DNA of 59,068 bases, taken from NCBI GenBank assembly GCA_031254295.1, contig JAIRUS010000017.1:1-59068 (forward strand), written 5' to 3'. The notes beneath the pieces were generated by a model. It searched no databases and was not told the origin of the DNA. It worked only from the letters and a program-made list of their open reading frames with translations. Source of the DNA: Streptococcaceae bacterium. GTDB lineage: Bacteria > Bacillota > Bacilli > Lactobacillales > Streptococcaceae. Each line of letters begins with the position of its first letter. Position 1 is the stretch's first letter. A program made the position numbers and the translations under genes. Positions 16,874-28,000 of the stretch are shown in pieces.

Positions 16874-18217
16874 ATGCAACTAATTATTAATATTCTTGTT
16901 TTTATCATTGTTTTTGGAATCATTGTGGCCATTCATGAATATGGGCATCTTTTCTTTGCCAAGCGCTCAGGTATTCTTGTACGTGAATACGCTATTGGTA
17001 TGGGACCAAAAATCTTTACTCACCGTGGAAAAGACGGAACGCTTTATACGATTCGAATTTTGCCAGTTGGTGGCTATGTTCGTATGGCGGGTTGGGGAGA
17101 TGATACAACTGAGATCAAAAAAGGACAATCTGCGACATTATCGGTAGAGGCACTTCCAGATATGGCTGCACAAAGTGGCTCAGAAAAAAATAAAAGCTCA
17201 AAATTGATAACTCTGCAGGGAGATACGCTTCCTATGGAAAAAGAATTCATCCGGCGTATCAATCTTTCGGAACATGTGACGCTTGAAAATGCCATACCGA
17301 TTCAAGTGACGGATTATGATTTTGAAAAAGATCTATATATTGAAGGTGAAGTATTTGGTGAGAAAAAACGTTTTGTAGTTGATCATAATGCTACGATTAT
17401 TGAAGAAGATGGTACAGAGCTAAGAATTGCACCGCTTGATGTTCAATATCAGTCTGCAAGCATTCTTGGAAAAATCATTACGAACTTCGGTGGACCACTG
17501 AATAACTTTATCTTAGGTCTTGTTGCCTTTATCGTACTTGTGTTTATTCAAGGTGGTGTCCCGTCAAATACAACTGTAGTAGGCACGACACCAAAAGATA
17601 TGCCAGCTTATCAAGCAGGACTTCGCTCAGGTGATGAAATCCTTAAAATTAATAATATAAAAGTTTCAAACTGGACTGAGCTCGTGACAGAAATGTCAAA
17701 GGTCAAGTCAAATGAAGTCAATGTTCAATTTTCAAGAGGAAATCAAACAAAAGAGTTAGCAATTGTCCCGAAGAAGTCAAACGGATTAGTAGTAATTGGA
17801 ATTACGCAGCAGCTTAAAACAGGCTTTGTAGACAAAATTGTAGGTGGCTTTAGTCAGACTTGGAGTGCAATGACCTTGATTTCTCGTGCGCTTGGTGACT
17901 TGTTTGCTCACCCGAATTTAAATAAACTAGGTGGACCTGTTGCTATTTTCCAAGAAACTGGTCAAGCAGCTAGGACAGGTATTGCAGGAATTATTAGCTT
18001 CCTCGCTCTACTGTCTATCAACCTTGGAATTGTCAATCTGATTCCAATTCCAGCTCTTGATGGTGGAAAAATTTTGCTTAATCTCCTTGAAGCAATTCGG
18101 CGTAAACCACTTAAGCCCGAACATGAACAAATTGTGACCTTTGTCGGTGTTGTTTTTATGATTGCGCTGATGCTTGCCGTTACTTGGAATGATATCATGC
18201 GCTTTATTGGCCATTGA
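16874..18217 (+). CDS. rseP: Site-2 membrane metalloprotease RseP/Eep
   Basis: An intramembrane zinc protease of 447 residues. The zinc motif HEYGH is near residue 20, preceded by the first membrane helix. A PDZ domain occupies about residues 245-320 (AGLRSGDEILKINN). The second active-site motif NLIPIPALDGGKI is near 388. In streptococci and enterococci the homologue Eep processes leftover signal peptides, including peptide pheromone precursors, which may matter for the short peptide gene at 40.9 kb; that link is only inferred. An AAGGGGG site precedes the ATG. Confidence 0.95.
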   Translation: MQLIINILVFIIVFGIIVAIHEYGHLFFAKRSGILVREYAIGMGPKIFTHRGKDGTLYTIRILPVGGYVRMAGWGDDTTEIKKGQSATLSVEALPDMAAQSGSEKNKSSKLITLQGDTLPMEKEFIRRINLSEHVTLENAIPIQVTDYDFEKDLYIEGEVFGEKKRFVVDHNATIIEEDGTELRIAPLDVQYQSASILGKIITNFGGPLNNFILGLVAFIVLVFIQGGVPSNTTVVGTTPKDMPAYQAGLRSGDEILKINNIKVSNWTELVTEMSKVKSNEVNVQFSRGNQTKELAIVPKKSNGLVVIGITQQLKTGFVDKIVGGFSQTWSAMTLISRALGDLFAHPNLNKLGGPVAIFQETGQAARTGIAGIISFLALLSINLGIVNLIPIPALDGGKILLNLLEAIRRKPLKPEHEQIVTFVGVVFMIALMLAVTWNDIMRFIGH

Positions 18218-18309
18218 TTATCTTATTGATAAAATTTTAGAAAGTATAAGATGTGAAGGAGACGCGTTCGAAATTGTTCGCTTCCTGCCTCCCGAATTTA
18301 ATTAGGTGA

Positions 18310-20164
<1,855 letters not shown>

Positions 20165-20166
<2 letters not shown>

Positions 20167-20194
20167 AAAGTTAATCCGTATGGATTAACTTTTT
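20165..20194. terminator. Bidirectional terminator between proS and the TetR-like gene
   Basis: AAAAAGTTAATCC (20165-20177) and GGATTAACTTTTT (20182-20194) form a 13-bp stem with a 4-nt loop. It is flanked by A and T runs and serves convergent genes. Confidence 0.9.
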
Positions 20195-20205
20195 ATTATA
20201 AACAA

Positions 20206-20769
20206 TTATCCTGATATCATATCAGTTATTGAAAGATTTGTTAGTTCTGTAAATTGGTTACAAAATTCTTCAGGAGTTTTAGAAATATCTTGTTGTAGCC
20301 ATCGTGCAAGAATTGCGAGAATATACCGGATAACTATTTTTGCTGCAAATTCTTTTTCAAAACCAAAAAGATTTATAAAGCCTTGAAGATACGGATAAAG
20401 TATAGGTGAATATCTCTTTTCAATATAACTTAACCAGCTAGGGTCAGCTACACTACCATAGAGAGTTTTTAGGTAACGTCGTTTTTTATAAAGCAAAGGT
20501 ATGATTTCATGAGCAAAGAAATTAACAGGTTGTTCCCCTTTATTTTCTGAGTAGGTAGCTAATTTTTTCCAACAGTCCTGATCAATATATATATGCAAAG
20601 GGCTCAATATATCATCAAGCTTATGATAACCTACCTTATTAAGTGCCTGTCGGGATATTCCCATAATATCCGCAATTTTTTGCATGGACATTTCTCTAGG
20701 AGAAGAACATGAGTCTGCCATCTCACAAAAAGCATCGAAGACTCGAATATCATAGGAACTGAATTTCAT
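20206..20769 (-). CDS. TetR/AcrR-like transcriptional regulator
   Basis: A 187-residue protein whose N-terminal ~50 residues fit a TetR-type helix-turn-helix (MQKIADIMGISRQALNKVGYHKLDDIL). The rest is a helical ligand-binding domain without a recognisable ligand signature. It is divergent from the bacteriocin operon across a 448-bp gap, so control of that operon is a reasonable guess. Its own extended -10 lies at 20800-20808 on the minus strand, with AGAGGT before the ATG. The helix-turn-helix is shorter and less canonical than usual (a YHK-type end replaces the more common YYHF), so the family call is moderately sure. Confidence 0.65.
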   Translation of the reverse strand: MKFSSYDIRVFDAFCEMADSCSSPREMSMQKIADIMGISRQALNKVGYHKLDDILSPLHIYIDQDCWKKLATYSENKGEQPVNFFAHEIIPLLYKKRRYLKTLYGSVADPSWLSYIEKRYSPILYPYLQGFINLFGFEKEFAAKIVIRYILAILARWLQQDISKTPEEFCNQFTELTNLSITDMISG

Positions 20770-21217
20770 AACGTACCTCTACTTTCTTACCCTTAATTTA
20801 TTATATCATGTAAGAGATTAAAGGGAAGAAAATTAATCTTTGTATTATAGGTTTCCATCTAGCAACTCTTAGTATAAGAATGGAGGATAAATATTTAAAA
20901 TAGGAACGGATAAAGAGGTAATAGGTGAAAAGCAAAAGGTTGCATTTTGGAAACCCTTATATTATTGATATATAAGTAAAAAAGTAATATATTAAACTTG
21001 TAATAATCAATAAGATATTAAGTTAAAAAAATCTTGAAAAGGAGGTAGGGATTGCGCATTCTTTCGGACTAGATATCTTGTAAAATTATTGTCAAAATTT
21101 ACGTAGTTGCAAATGCGTAAATAAAAAATCTCAACTAACTAAAGTAAGAGTAATTGAGGTTTATTACACACAACTGTGTCACTTGATGATGGCACAAAAT
21201 AAAAATTGAGGATTATT
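20770..21217. other. 448-bp intergenic region before the bacteriocin operon
   Basis: No gene is visible. On the minus strand an extended -10 (TGaTATAAT, 20800-20808) serves the TetR-like gene. On the plus strand, AAATCTCAA (21126-21134) can pair with TTGAGGTTT (21154-21162), forming an attenuator-like hairpin about 55 bp before the bacteriocin start. ACACA-AC-TGTGT (21168-21179) is a small palindrome next to it. A clear plus-strand promoter could not be fixed. The region is very AT-rich. Confidence 0.5.
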
Positions 21218-21544
21218 ATGTCATTTAAGAAAAAGATTGCCGTTACGGCAATTGTGTTGACTAGCCTTGGTTTAGCTGCTAGTTTACCAGCAAAAGTTAA
21301 TGCAACAACACTCAATCCTGCGCCTTATCCTATTATTGATGTCTGGAACTTCGGATATAGTGGCTCGGGATGGACACATTACTATTCACAATATACTGTT
21401 CAAAATGCTCACATTGGCTCAAAAGCTTATGTTTCAAGTTGGGCACCAGGAGGCGGATGGGTAAGTAGAAATTATGGTGCAGCAGAGTCAGATGTGCTTT
21501 CTTTTGGAACAGCTACTTATGGTTACGATTATTATAATTTCTGA
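21218..21544 (+). CDS. Lactococcin 972 family bacteriocin precursor
   Basis: A 108-residue secreted peptide. ATG 21218 follows GAGGA and opens a Sec signal peptide (FKKKIAVTAIVLTSLGLAAS, cleavage expected after KVNA). The mature part of about 80 residues is rich in Tyr, Gly, Ser and Trp, with WNFGYSGSGWTHYYSQY and KAYVSSWAPGGGWVSRNYG, the pattern of the lactococcin 972 family. Lactococcin 972 itself blocks septum formation by binding lipid II. No cysteines or lanthionine features are present. It is followed by a terminator and then by the large membrane protein and ABC ATPase that usually accompany this family. Confidence 0.88.
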   Translation: MSFKKKIAVTAIVLTSLGLAASLPAKVNATTLNPAPYPIIDVWNFGYSGSGWTHYYSQYTVQNAHIGSKAYVSSWAPGGGWVSRNYGAAESDVLSFGTATYGYDYYNF

Positions 21545-21559
21545 CTATAGTTTTATGCG

Positions 21560-21604
21560 ATACTACTTATTTAGGTGATGGCTATATAAATGAGTAGTAT
21601 TTTT
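21560..21604 (+). terminator. Terminator after the bacteriocin gene
   Basis: ATACTACT (21560-21567) pairs with AGTAGTAT (21593-21600), followed by TTTT. It likely limits expression of the immunity/export genes relative to the bacteriocin. A TATAAT at 21608-21613 immediately after could restart transcription. Confidence 0.7.
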
Positions 21605-21633
21605 GAATATAATATTAATGAGAGTTGAGTGAT

Positions 21634-23655
21634 ATGAAATTACGAGGAATTGTATCATTAGTGATGGCAGTACTTCTAAGCCTCATTATCGTTGGGAGTA
21701 TGAGTGAGGTTGGGCAGATTATTCGATACCCAGCTTCTACAAAAATGACGATTACTGAATTTTTAGGGAAAAATAAAGTAGAAACGTTCAATGAGATAAA
21801 TAAGCTTGCAAAAGAGTCAGGGATAATCATCTATAAACCTTTAGTAACAGATGATGGTAGTCCCGTCACAGGAAAATTGGGCGTGGAGCAAGCTCGTATT
21901 TCAGAAATAAAAAATCGTACACTGACAGGTGACTACTACCTGAGTCATGATAGCGATCAATTTCGTCAAGGAATTGCAACTATGTCAGTTTTAAAAGTAA
22001 ATTATCTACGTCTTAGCCCCTTTGTTTTTCCTCTCTTTTTATTCTCTCAAAGCGCTAATGCTCCAAGTGTCTGGATATTATTAGCTGTCTTTTTTGTCTC
22101 TGTCTATGCTGTTGAGATGGCCTATGTCAAGAAAGGAATGATTTATCGTAGTCTAGGAAGATTGAGCAATTATTTATTAAGAAATATTCTGGTTTATTCT
22201 ACTTTTTTATTCGTCATTGGAGGAGTTATAATAGGGATTTTTGCATTGTCTCAGGCCTCAGTTGATAGTGTCTACGTCATAGGTTTTGCTATATCATTTG
22301 GGATCTCAATCTTTCTTTTGATGTTGCTTTCATTCTTTGCGAATATATTGTTTGCTTTCGTCTTAAAAACGCATCCTGTTGTCTCAATCTTAAAAAATCG
22401 CTATGTGAATCGTTTTGGGGGAGCTGTTTATATGATAAGTATCCTTTTGTCTATGATAATATTCACTCTGAGTATAAATGCAAGTATTAAAACGGCAATC
22501 CATCTCAGAGATTATAATCAGTCAATATCAAAATGGAAAAGCATAAAAAATTATGTACTTCCCAGTTTTGATGATGGAGAGGGTTTAAATGTTGATGCTA
22601 ATCATATGCTTAATCAAGAATATTTAGTGAATCAGATAAAAAGTGAGCTTAATTTTAATCAATCATTTTCAGATGGAGATTTTATTTTTGCAAGAGCATC
22701 AGCGTTTGATAAAAACATGGAAAAGTATTATCTTGAAGCAGCGGCGAATCCAGAATCTCGAATTGCTCAGGTTAAAACAGACAGTAGTCTTTCTTCACAA
22801 ATAATGTATGTTTCCAGAGGATTTATCCTTATGAATGAAAAACTATTTCCTAAAAATAGTTTTGGAGAAACAAATTCATCAAAACTTATTACCATTTATA
22901 TCCCAAAATCATTAAAAAAATATACTCAAAGTATTGAGAATAATGTCATAGCTGAAACTTTCCCAGTTGTAACGTCAGGAGTCAGTTCTGGAGATTTTAA
23001 CCTTAGTATCATTCCAGATAATCAGGAAGTTTTTCTGTTTGATTTTAATCCTGGTCGAACGCCTTTTATGGCTGGTAATCTGCCAAAACAAACAGCAAGA
23101 AATAAAATTTTGGTTCAAGTGAATTATAAAAAACTTTCTTCACTGACTGATAATGTAGCAGGGTTAATGGGGGGGAATACAACGCCATACGGTACGGCAC
23201 TGATATATAAAAAGGAGCTCTTAAAAAAACTTAATGAGAATAATCTTCAAAATCAACTAGTAAGTGTTGATAACATAAGTGCTGATGTGGAGCAATTATC
23301 AAAGACGGTAACAACTGAGCTTCAAGGAACAATTATCGTCATGATTTCTGTTATATTATCATCGTTATTCATTCTTTGGAAATATTTAGGGAATCTCTAT
23401 CTTCGTTTTTCTAAGGTTCTAGTTATTCATTCTCTCTTTGGAGGAAATGAAATTTGGCAAGAAATTAAAATTTTGAGTCCCATTTTGTTTGGAAGTTTTA
23501 TCTCTGCAGGAATAAGTGGGTATCTAACTGGTAATTGGTTCTTATGTGCAATTATATTTGCATTATATGTAGTTGAAATTCTTGTTGTTGTGTTGATGAA
23601 TAAGTGGCATATAAGAGAAAAGCGGGTACAAATTGTTAAAGATTCACTAGAATGA
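21634..23655 (+). CDS. Bacteriocin-associated integral membrane protein (DUF1430 type)
   Basis: A 673-residue membrane protein: one N-terminal helix, an extracellular segment, about five helices between residues 120 and 285, a large extracellular domain (about 290-560) and three C-terminal helices. This FtsX/MacB-like layout is that of the large proteins found next to lactococcin 972-type bacteriocins. It is thought to work with the ABC ATPase encoded next in immunity or export. ATG 21634 is preferred over the in-frame TTG nine bases upstream because the latter has no ribosome site and adds no recognisable sequence. The stop is 7 nt from the ATPase gene. Confidence 0.82.
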   Translation: MKLRGIVSLVMAVLLSLIIVGSMSEVGQIIRYPASTKMTITEFLGKNKVETFNEINKLAKESGIIIYKPLVTDDGSPVTGKLGVEQARISEIKNRTLTGDYYLSHDSDQFRQGIATMSVLKVNYLRLSPFVFPLFLFSQSANAPSVWILLAVFFVSVYAVEMAYVKKGMIYRSLGRLSNYLLRNILVYSTFLFVIGGVIIGIFALSQASVDSVYVIGFAISFGISIFLLMLLSFFANILFAFVLKTHPVVSILKNRYVNRFGGAVYMISILLSMIIFTLSINASIKTAIHLRDYNQSISKWKSIKNYVLPSFDDGEGLNVDANHMLNQEYLVNQIKSELNFNQSFSDGDFIFARASAFDKNMEKYYLEAAANPESRIAQVKTDSSLSSQIMYVSRGFILMNEKLFPKNSFGETNSSKLITIYIPKSLKKYTQSIENNVIAETFPVVTSGVSSGDFNLSIIPDNQEVFLFDFNPGRTPFMAGNLPKQTARNKILVQVNYKKLSSLTDNVAGLMGGNTTPYGTALIYKKELLKKLNENNLQNQLVSVDNISADVEQLSKTVTTELQGTIIVMISVILSSLFILWKYLGNLYLRFSKVLVIHSLFGGNEIWQEIKILSPILFGSFISAGISGYLTGNWFLCAIIFALYVVEILVVVLMNKWHIREKRVQIVKDSLE

Positions 23656-23662
23656 GGGGAAA

Positions 23663-24298
23663 ATGATAGAAATTATTAATGTGACAAAGAAATTTGGCAA
23701 GAAAGTAATTTATAGTCATGTAAATCTATTTTTTGAAACTGGTAAATCATATGCATTGACAGGCAAATCAGGATCTGGAAAGACAACGTTACTTAATTGT
23801 TTAGCACGCCTTGATCGCCCCACAGAAGGAGAGGTTTTGGTAGATAGTAAAAATATATGGAAAATGACAGAAAAAGATTTTTTCAAGAATAAACTAGGCT
23901 ATATATTCCAAAATTATGCTCTGATTGACGATGCCACAGTGTCAAAAAATTTATCTGTGATTGAAAAAAATCACCAGAAGCAAGTCGAAGCATTAGAAAG
24001 AGTAGGGTTAGATGAAACTTTTCTCTCACAAAAAATTTATGAATTATCGGGTGGACAAGCTCAAAGAGTCGCAATTGCTAGAATTTTACTAAAGAAAGCC
24101 ACGGTTATTCTTGCAGATGAACCAACAGGTGCTTTGGATAAAGAAACCAGTAAGGAAGTACGTGAGGTTTTATTGAGCCTTGTAACGCCAGAGGTAGTCT
24201 TGATTTTTGCGACACATGATTCAGAGATTTATGATTATGTAGATGAGATAATTGATATTTCAAAATTTAGTGAGGCTGATAATGAAAAAGAAAATTAG
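23663..24298 (+). CDS. ABC transporter ATP-binding protein (bacteriocin immunity/export)
   Basis: A 211-residue ABC ATPase of the MacB/LolD type. Walker A is GKSGSGKTT (about residues 36-44), the Q-loop is in FQNYALI near 85, the signature is LSGGQAQRVAIAR near 131, Walker B is VILADEPTGALD near 152 and the switch His is ATHD near 189. A GAGGGG site precedes the ATG. With the preceding membrane protein it should form an exporter or a detoxifying complex for the lactococcin 972-like peptide. The last 17 nt overlap the next gene, indicating coupled translation. Confidence 0.92.
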   Translation: MIEIINVTKKFGKKVIYSHVNLFFETGKSYALTGKSGSGKTTLLNCLARLDRPTEGEVLVDSKNIWKMTEKDFFKNKLGYIFQNYALIDDATVSKNLSVIEKNHQKQVEALERVGLDETFLSQKIYELSGGQAQRVAIARILLKKATVILADEPTGALDKETSKEVREVLLSLVTPEVVLIFATHDSEIYDYVDEIIDISKFSEADNEKEN

Positions 24299-24908
24299 TA
24301 TTTTGGCGGTTCTTGGATTTTTAATTCTTTTAGGGCTTGCTTTCTATTTATTTCAAAGTGCTTCTGTAAATCCTCAAAAAAATCTTGGAGTGGAGAAAAT
24401 AGTTGATAATAAAAGTGGGCAAATGTCGATAACTATTCCGAAATCAGGATATTATGATGTAACAGTATCTACAGCAGATGCTAACCTAGTGGGAACTAAT
24501 ATTCCTGAGAATGGGCATACACTAGTTGGAACATATTATCAAAAAGAGCAGGAAATTCAAATATTTACGAATGCTCAGATTAAATTTTTTCCTGCAAAAT
24601 TTGAGAGGTTAGAGGCACCTATATCTTTAAAAACGAATGGGAATTATTTAGTTGGTGCACAGTTTCCTGCAGGAGACTATCAGTTGACATTATACGGAAA
24701 CTCAGGAACAATTTCGACAAAGATGGGGACTGTAAGTGCTCTGTCTGATATTTATGTTTTCACTCCAAAGTCTAACGGGGGTGAAACAGGGGTTAAAACT
24801 TATGAATTAACGAATGATAAAAGAGAGGTAAATATTTCTCTAAAAACAGGTGAAATGTTAAATGTGAAAATGCCTTACACCGTAACGATTGGTTTGAAAA
24901 AACTATAA
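24282..24908 (+). CDS. Membrane-anchored extracellular protein of the bacteriocin operon
   Basis: A 208-residue protein beginning MKKKISILAVLGFLILLGLA, a signal anchor, followed by an extracellular domain rich in beta-type sequence. Two similar segments are visible (KSGYYDVTVSTADANLVGT near residue 57, FPAGDYQLTLYGNSGTIST near 128), so the exported part may be a tandem of two related beta domains. ATG 24282 lies inside the 3' end of the ATPase gene. I do not recognise the family. Co-transcription with the bacteriocin ABC genes suggests an accessory immunity or binding role. There is no lipobox Cys, so it is probably not a lipoprotein. Confidence 0.65.
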   Translation: MKKKISILAVLGFLILLGLAFYLFQSASVNPQKNLGVEKIVDNKSGQMSITIPKSGYYDVTVSTADANLVGTNIPENGHTLVGTYYQKEQEIQIFTNAQIKFFPAKFERLEAPISLKTNGNYLVGAQFPAGDYQLTLYGNSGTISTKMGTVSALSDIYVFTPKSNGGETGVKTYELTNDKREVNISLKTGEMLNVKMPYTVTIGLKKL

Positions 24909-24966
24909 TTATTTGTAAAAGAAGCATGGGATTTGAGGATATATTTTTAGAGGCTTTATCCAGCCT

Positions 24967-24996
24967 TTTACACTTAATCTGACTTTCTGTTATAAT
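24967..24996 (+). promoter_or_regulatory. polC promoter, leaderless
   Basis: TTTACA (24967-24972), an 18-nt spacer and an extended -10 (TGtTATAAT, 24988-24996). The ATG of polC follows 6 nt later, so the transcript should begin at the start codon. Confidence 0.7.
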
Positions 24997-25002
24997 TTTA
25001 TT

Positions 25003-28000
25003 ATGGAAAATCTATTTGAGAAATTGGCGGAGCAAATTCATTTACCTGCGACGGTATTGACTTCGCAGGCTTTTGAAAGTGCAGAAATTGATAAGGTCGA
25101 GGTACATACGGAATCTCGGCTTTGGCATTTTTTTCTGGCTTTCGATAAATTGCTGAGCGTACAAGATTTTAAGCTTTTATCAGACTTGACAAAAGCGGCT
25201 TTCTCAGAGATTGCAGAAATACATTTGACAGTTTGTCCACGTAAAATTAATCTTGATGAAGCTCAACTTAATGATTATTATCAATTAATTTTTGACTATC
25301 CAGAATGCTCAAGCCCGTCTTTTACGACAATTTTTAAGAAGTTTAAACTCAAATTGAATGCTGAAAATCAAGTTAAGCTGATGGTGACAGATTTACCTCA
25401 AATTGATCGTTTGGCGAACGAGCATCTACCAATTATTAACGCCCTTTTTGAAGACTTTGGCTATTCAGAATTAGAAATTACAGCTGAGATTGATAAAGCT
25501 CAGACTGAGGAAGTCATTGCAGCTTATGAAGAGGGCGTGCAAAAGCAGCTGGATGAGGCTGCACTTGCGTCATTAACAGCGACTGAACCGAATGAATTCT
25601 TGGATAGCTCACCAGAACCTGCCGCTCCAAGTAAGAAAATAGCGACTAAAAAAGCTACGCTAGTGGTAGAAGGCGTCCAGCTTGGACGTGAAATCAAGGA
25701 TTCGGAACGGACGACACCGATGATGGACGCTGAGAATCCAGAGCGTGGAATTGTCTTTGAAGGTTATGTTTTCAAAGTTGAGAAAAAAGAGTTTACCAAT
25801 CGAACAACTAAAAAGACCTCACAAATGTTAGAGCTCTATTTTTCTGACTATACGACAAGTTTTATTGCCCAAAAATGGGCCCGAGCTGGCGAGTCTGAAA
25901 TCTTCGATAATATTGTGGAGGCAGCGAAAAAAGGTCTTTGGGTAAAGGTCAAGGGAAATCTTGAAATGGATAATTTCAAGCATGAACTTGTCTTGCAGAT
26001 ACAATCACTGCAAGAAATCGCAGCTAAAAATGTCCGTAAAGATCTTGCACCAGATGATGAGAAACGTGTTGAGTTTCATACGCATACCATCATGTCAGCG
26101 ATGGATGCCACGGTGACAGCCTCTCAACTTGTTGCACAAGCAGCCAAATGGGGACATAAAGCTATTGCCATTACCGACCATGGGAATGCACAGTCCTATC
26201 CAGAAGCTCACCAAGCTGGCAAGAAAAATGGCATACAAATCATCTACGGAGTTGAAGCCAACCTAGTCGAAGACAAGATTCCGATTGTTTTTAACGAAGA
26301 GGATCGCGATCTTTTCGAAGAAACATATGTTATCTTCGATGTTGAAACAACAGGATTATCAGCCGTACATAATGATTTGATTCAGATAGCCGCAACTAAG
26401 ATGCATAAGGGAAATCCGATTGATAGCTTTAATGAGTTTATTGATCCAGGTTACCCACTGAGTGCCTTTACGACGGAATTGACGCGTATAACAGACTTAG
26501 ATGTTCAAGGTTCAAAGCCTTTGAAGCAAGTGCTTGAAGAATTTCAGGCTTTCTGCGAAGGCGCAATATTAGTTGCACACAATGCAACATTTGACTACGG
26601 CTTCATGAATCTTAACTATGAGAAGAATGGCTTGCCAAGAATTAGCCAGCCTGTTGTAGATACACTTGAATTTGCTCGAAACCTTTTGCCTGATTTGAAG
26701 CGTTACGGACTTGGACAACTCACTAAAAAGTTTAATATTGGCTTAGGGGCAGCTCATCACCGCGCAGACTCTGATGCGGAAGCAACGGGGCGTTTATATT
26801 TTGCTTTCTTGGAGGAACTGAGGCTTCATTTTCCTGATATTAGAAATCTCCTCGAGCTTAATGCTGTACTTGTCTCGGAAGATTCTTATAAAAAAGTTCG
26901 CCCAAAACATATGACGCTCTATGCTCAAACACAAGAAGGGCTGAAAAATATTTTCAAGCTGATTTCCTATTCAAATGTTAACCATTTTGCTGATATTCCG
27001 CGTATCCCACGCTCGGTCTTGCAGGCCAACCGTAATGGTGTATTAGTCGGATCGGCCTGTTCTACGGGCGAAGTTTTTGATGTGGCCATGAATAAAAGCC
27101 ATCAAGAAGTTCTAGAAATTGCCAAATTTTATGACTTTATTGAGATTCTACCACCTGCCTTATATGAGCCATTATTAGTCGGAGGATCATTTAAGAATCG
27201 CGAAGAAGTTGAAGAAACGATTAAGGAGTTGATTCAGGTAGCAGATGAGTTGAATATTCCAGCTATAGCAACAGGTGATGTGCATTATTTGGCCCCTGAA
27301 GATGAACTCTATCGCGAAATTATTGTACGTTCACTAGTTGGTGCAGAAATTAACTGGACGCAAGGGCATGGAGCTGATGCTAAGCCTTTACCTTTGCCCA
27401 AAGCACATTTCCGGACGACTGATGAGATGTTGGAAGACTTTGCCTTTCTCGGGCAAGACTTAGCTAAGAAAATTGTTGTCACAAATACGCAGGCCTTGAC
27501 AGAGAAATTTGAAGTTTTATCGCCTGTACGTGATGATTTGTATACACCTGTTATGACTTTTGAAGGCGGAGAAGGCTCTGAGGAGCGTATCACGCGTCTG
27601 TCCTATGAGAAGGCACATGAAATTTACGGCAATCCCTTGCCTGATGTTGTCGATGAACGCCTAGAAAAAGAGCTTCGCTCAATTATTGGTAATGGCTTTT
27701 CTGTGATTTATATCATTGCTCAGGAGCTCGTACATCGGTCAAATGCGCGTGGCTATCTTGTTGGATCTCGAGGATCTGTCGGAAGCTCACTTGTTGCGAC
27801 AATGATTGGAATTACAGAAGTAAACCCATTGCCACCTCATTATATCTGTCCCAATCAAGCTTGTCGCCATTTTGAAGTTTTCGATGATGGATCCTTTGGT
27901 TCAGGCTTTGATATGGAGGATAAAACTTGTCCAGACTGTGGTGAGAAGCTTATCAAGAATGGACAAGATATTCCCTTTGAAACCTTTCTTGGCTTTAAAG

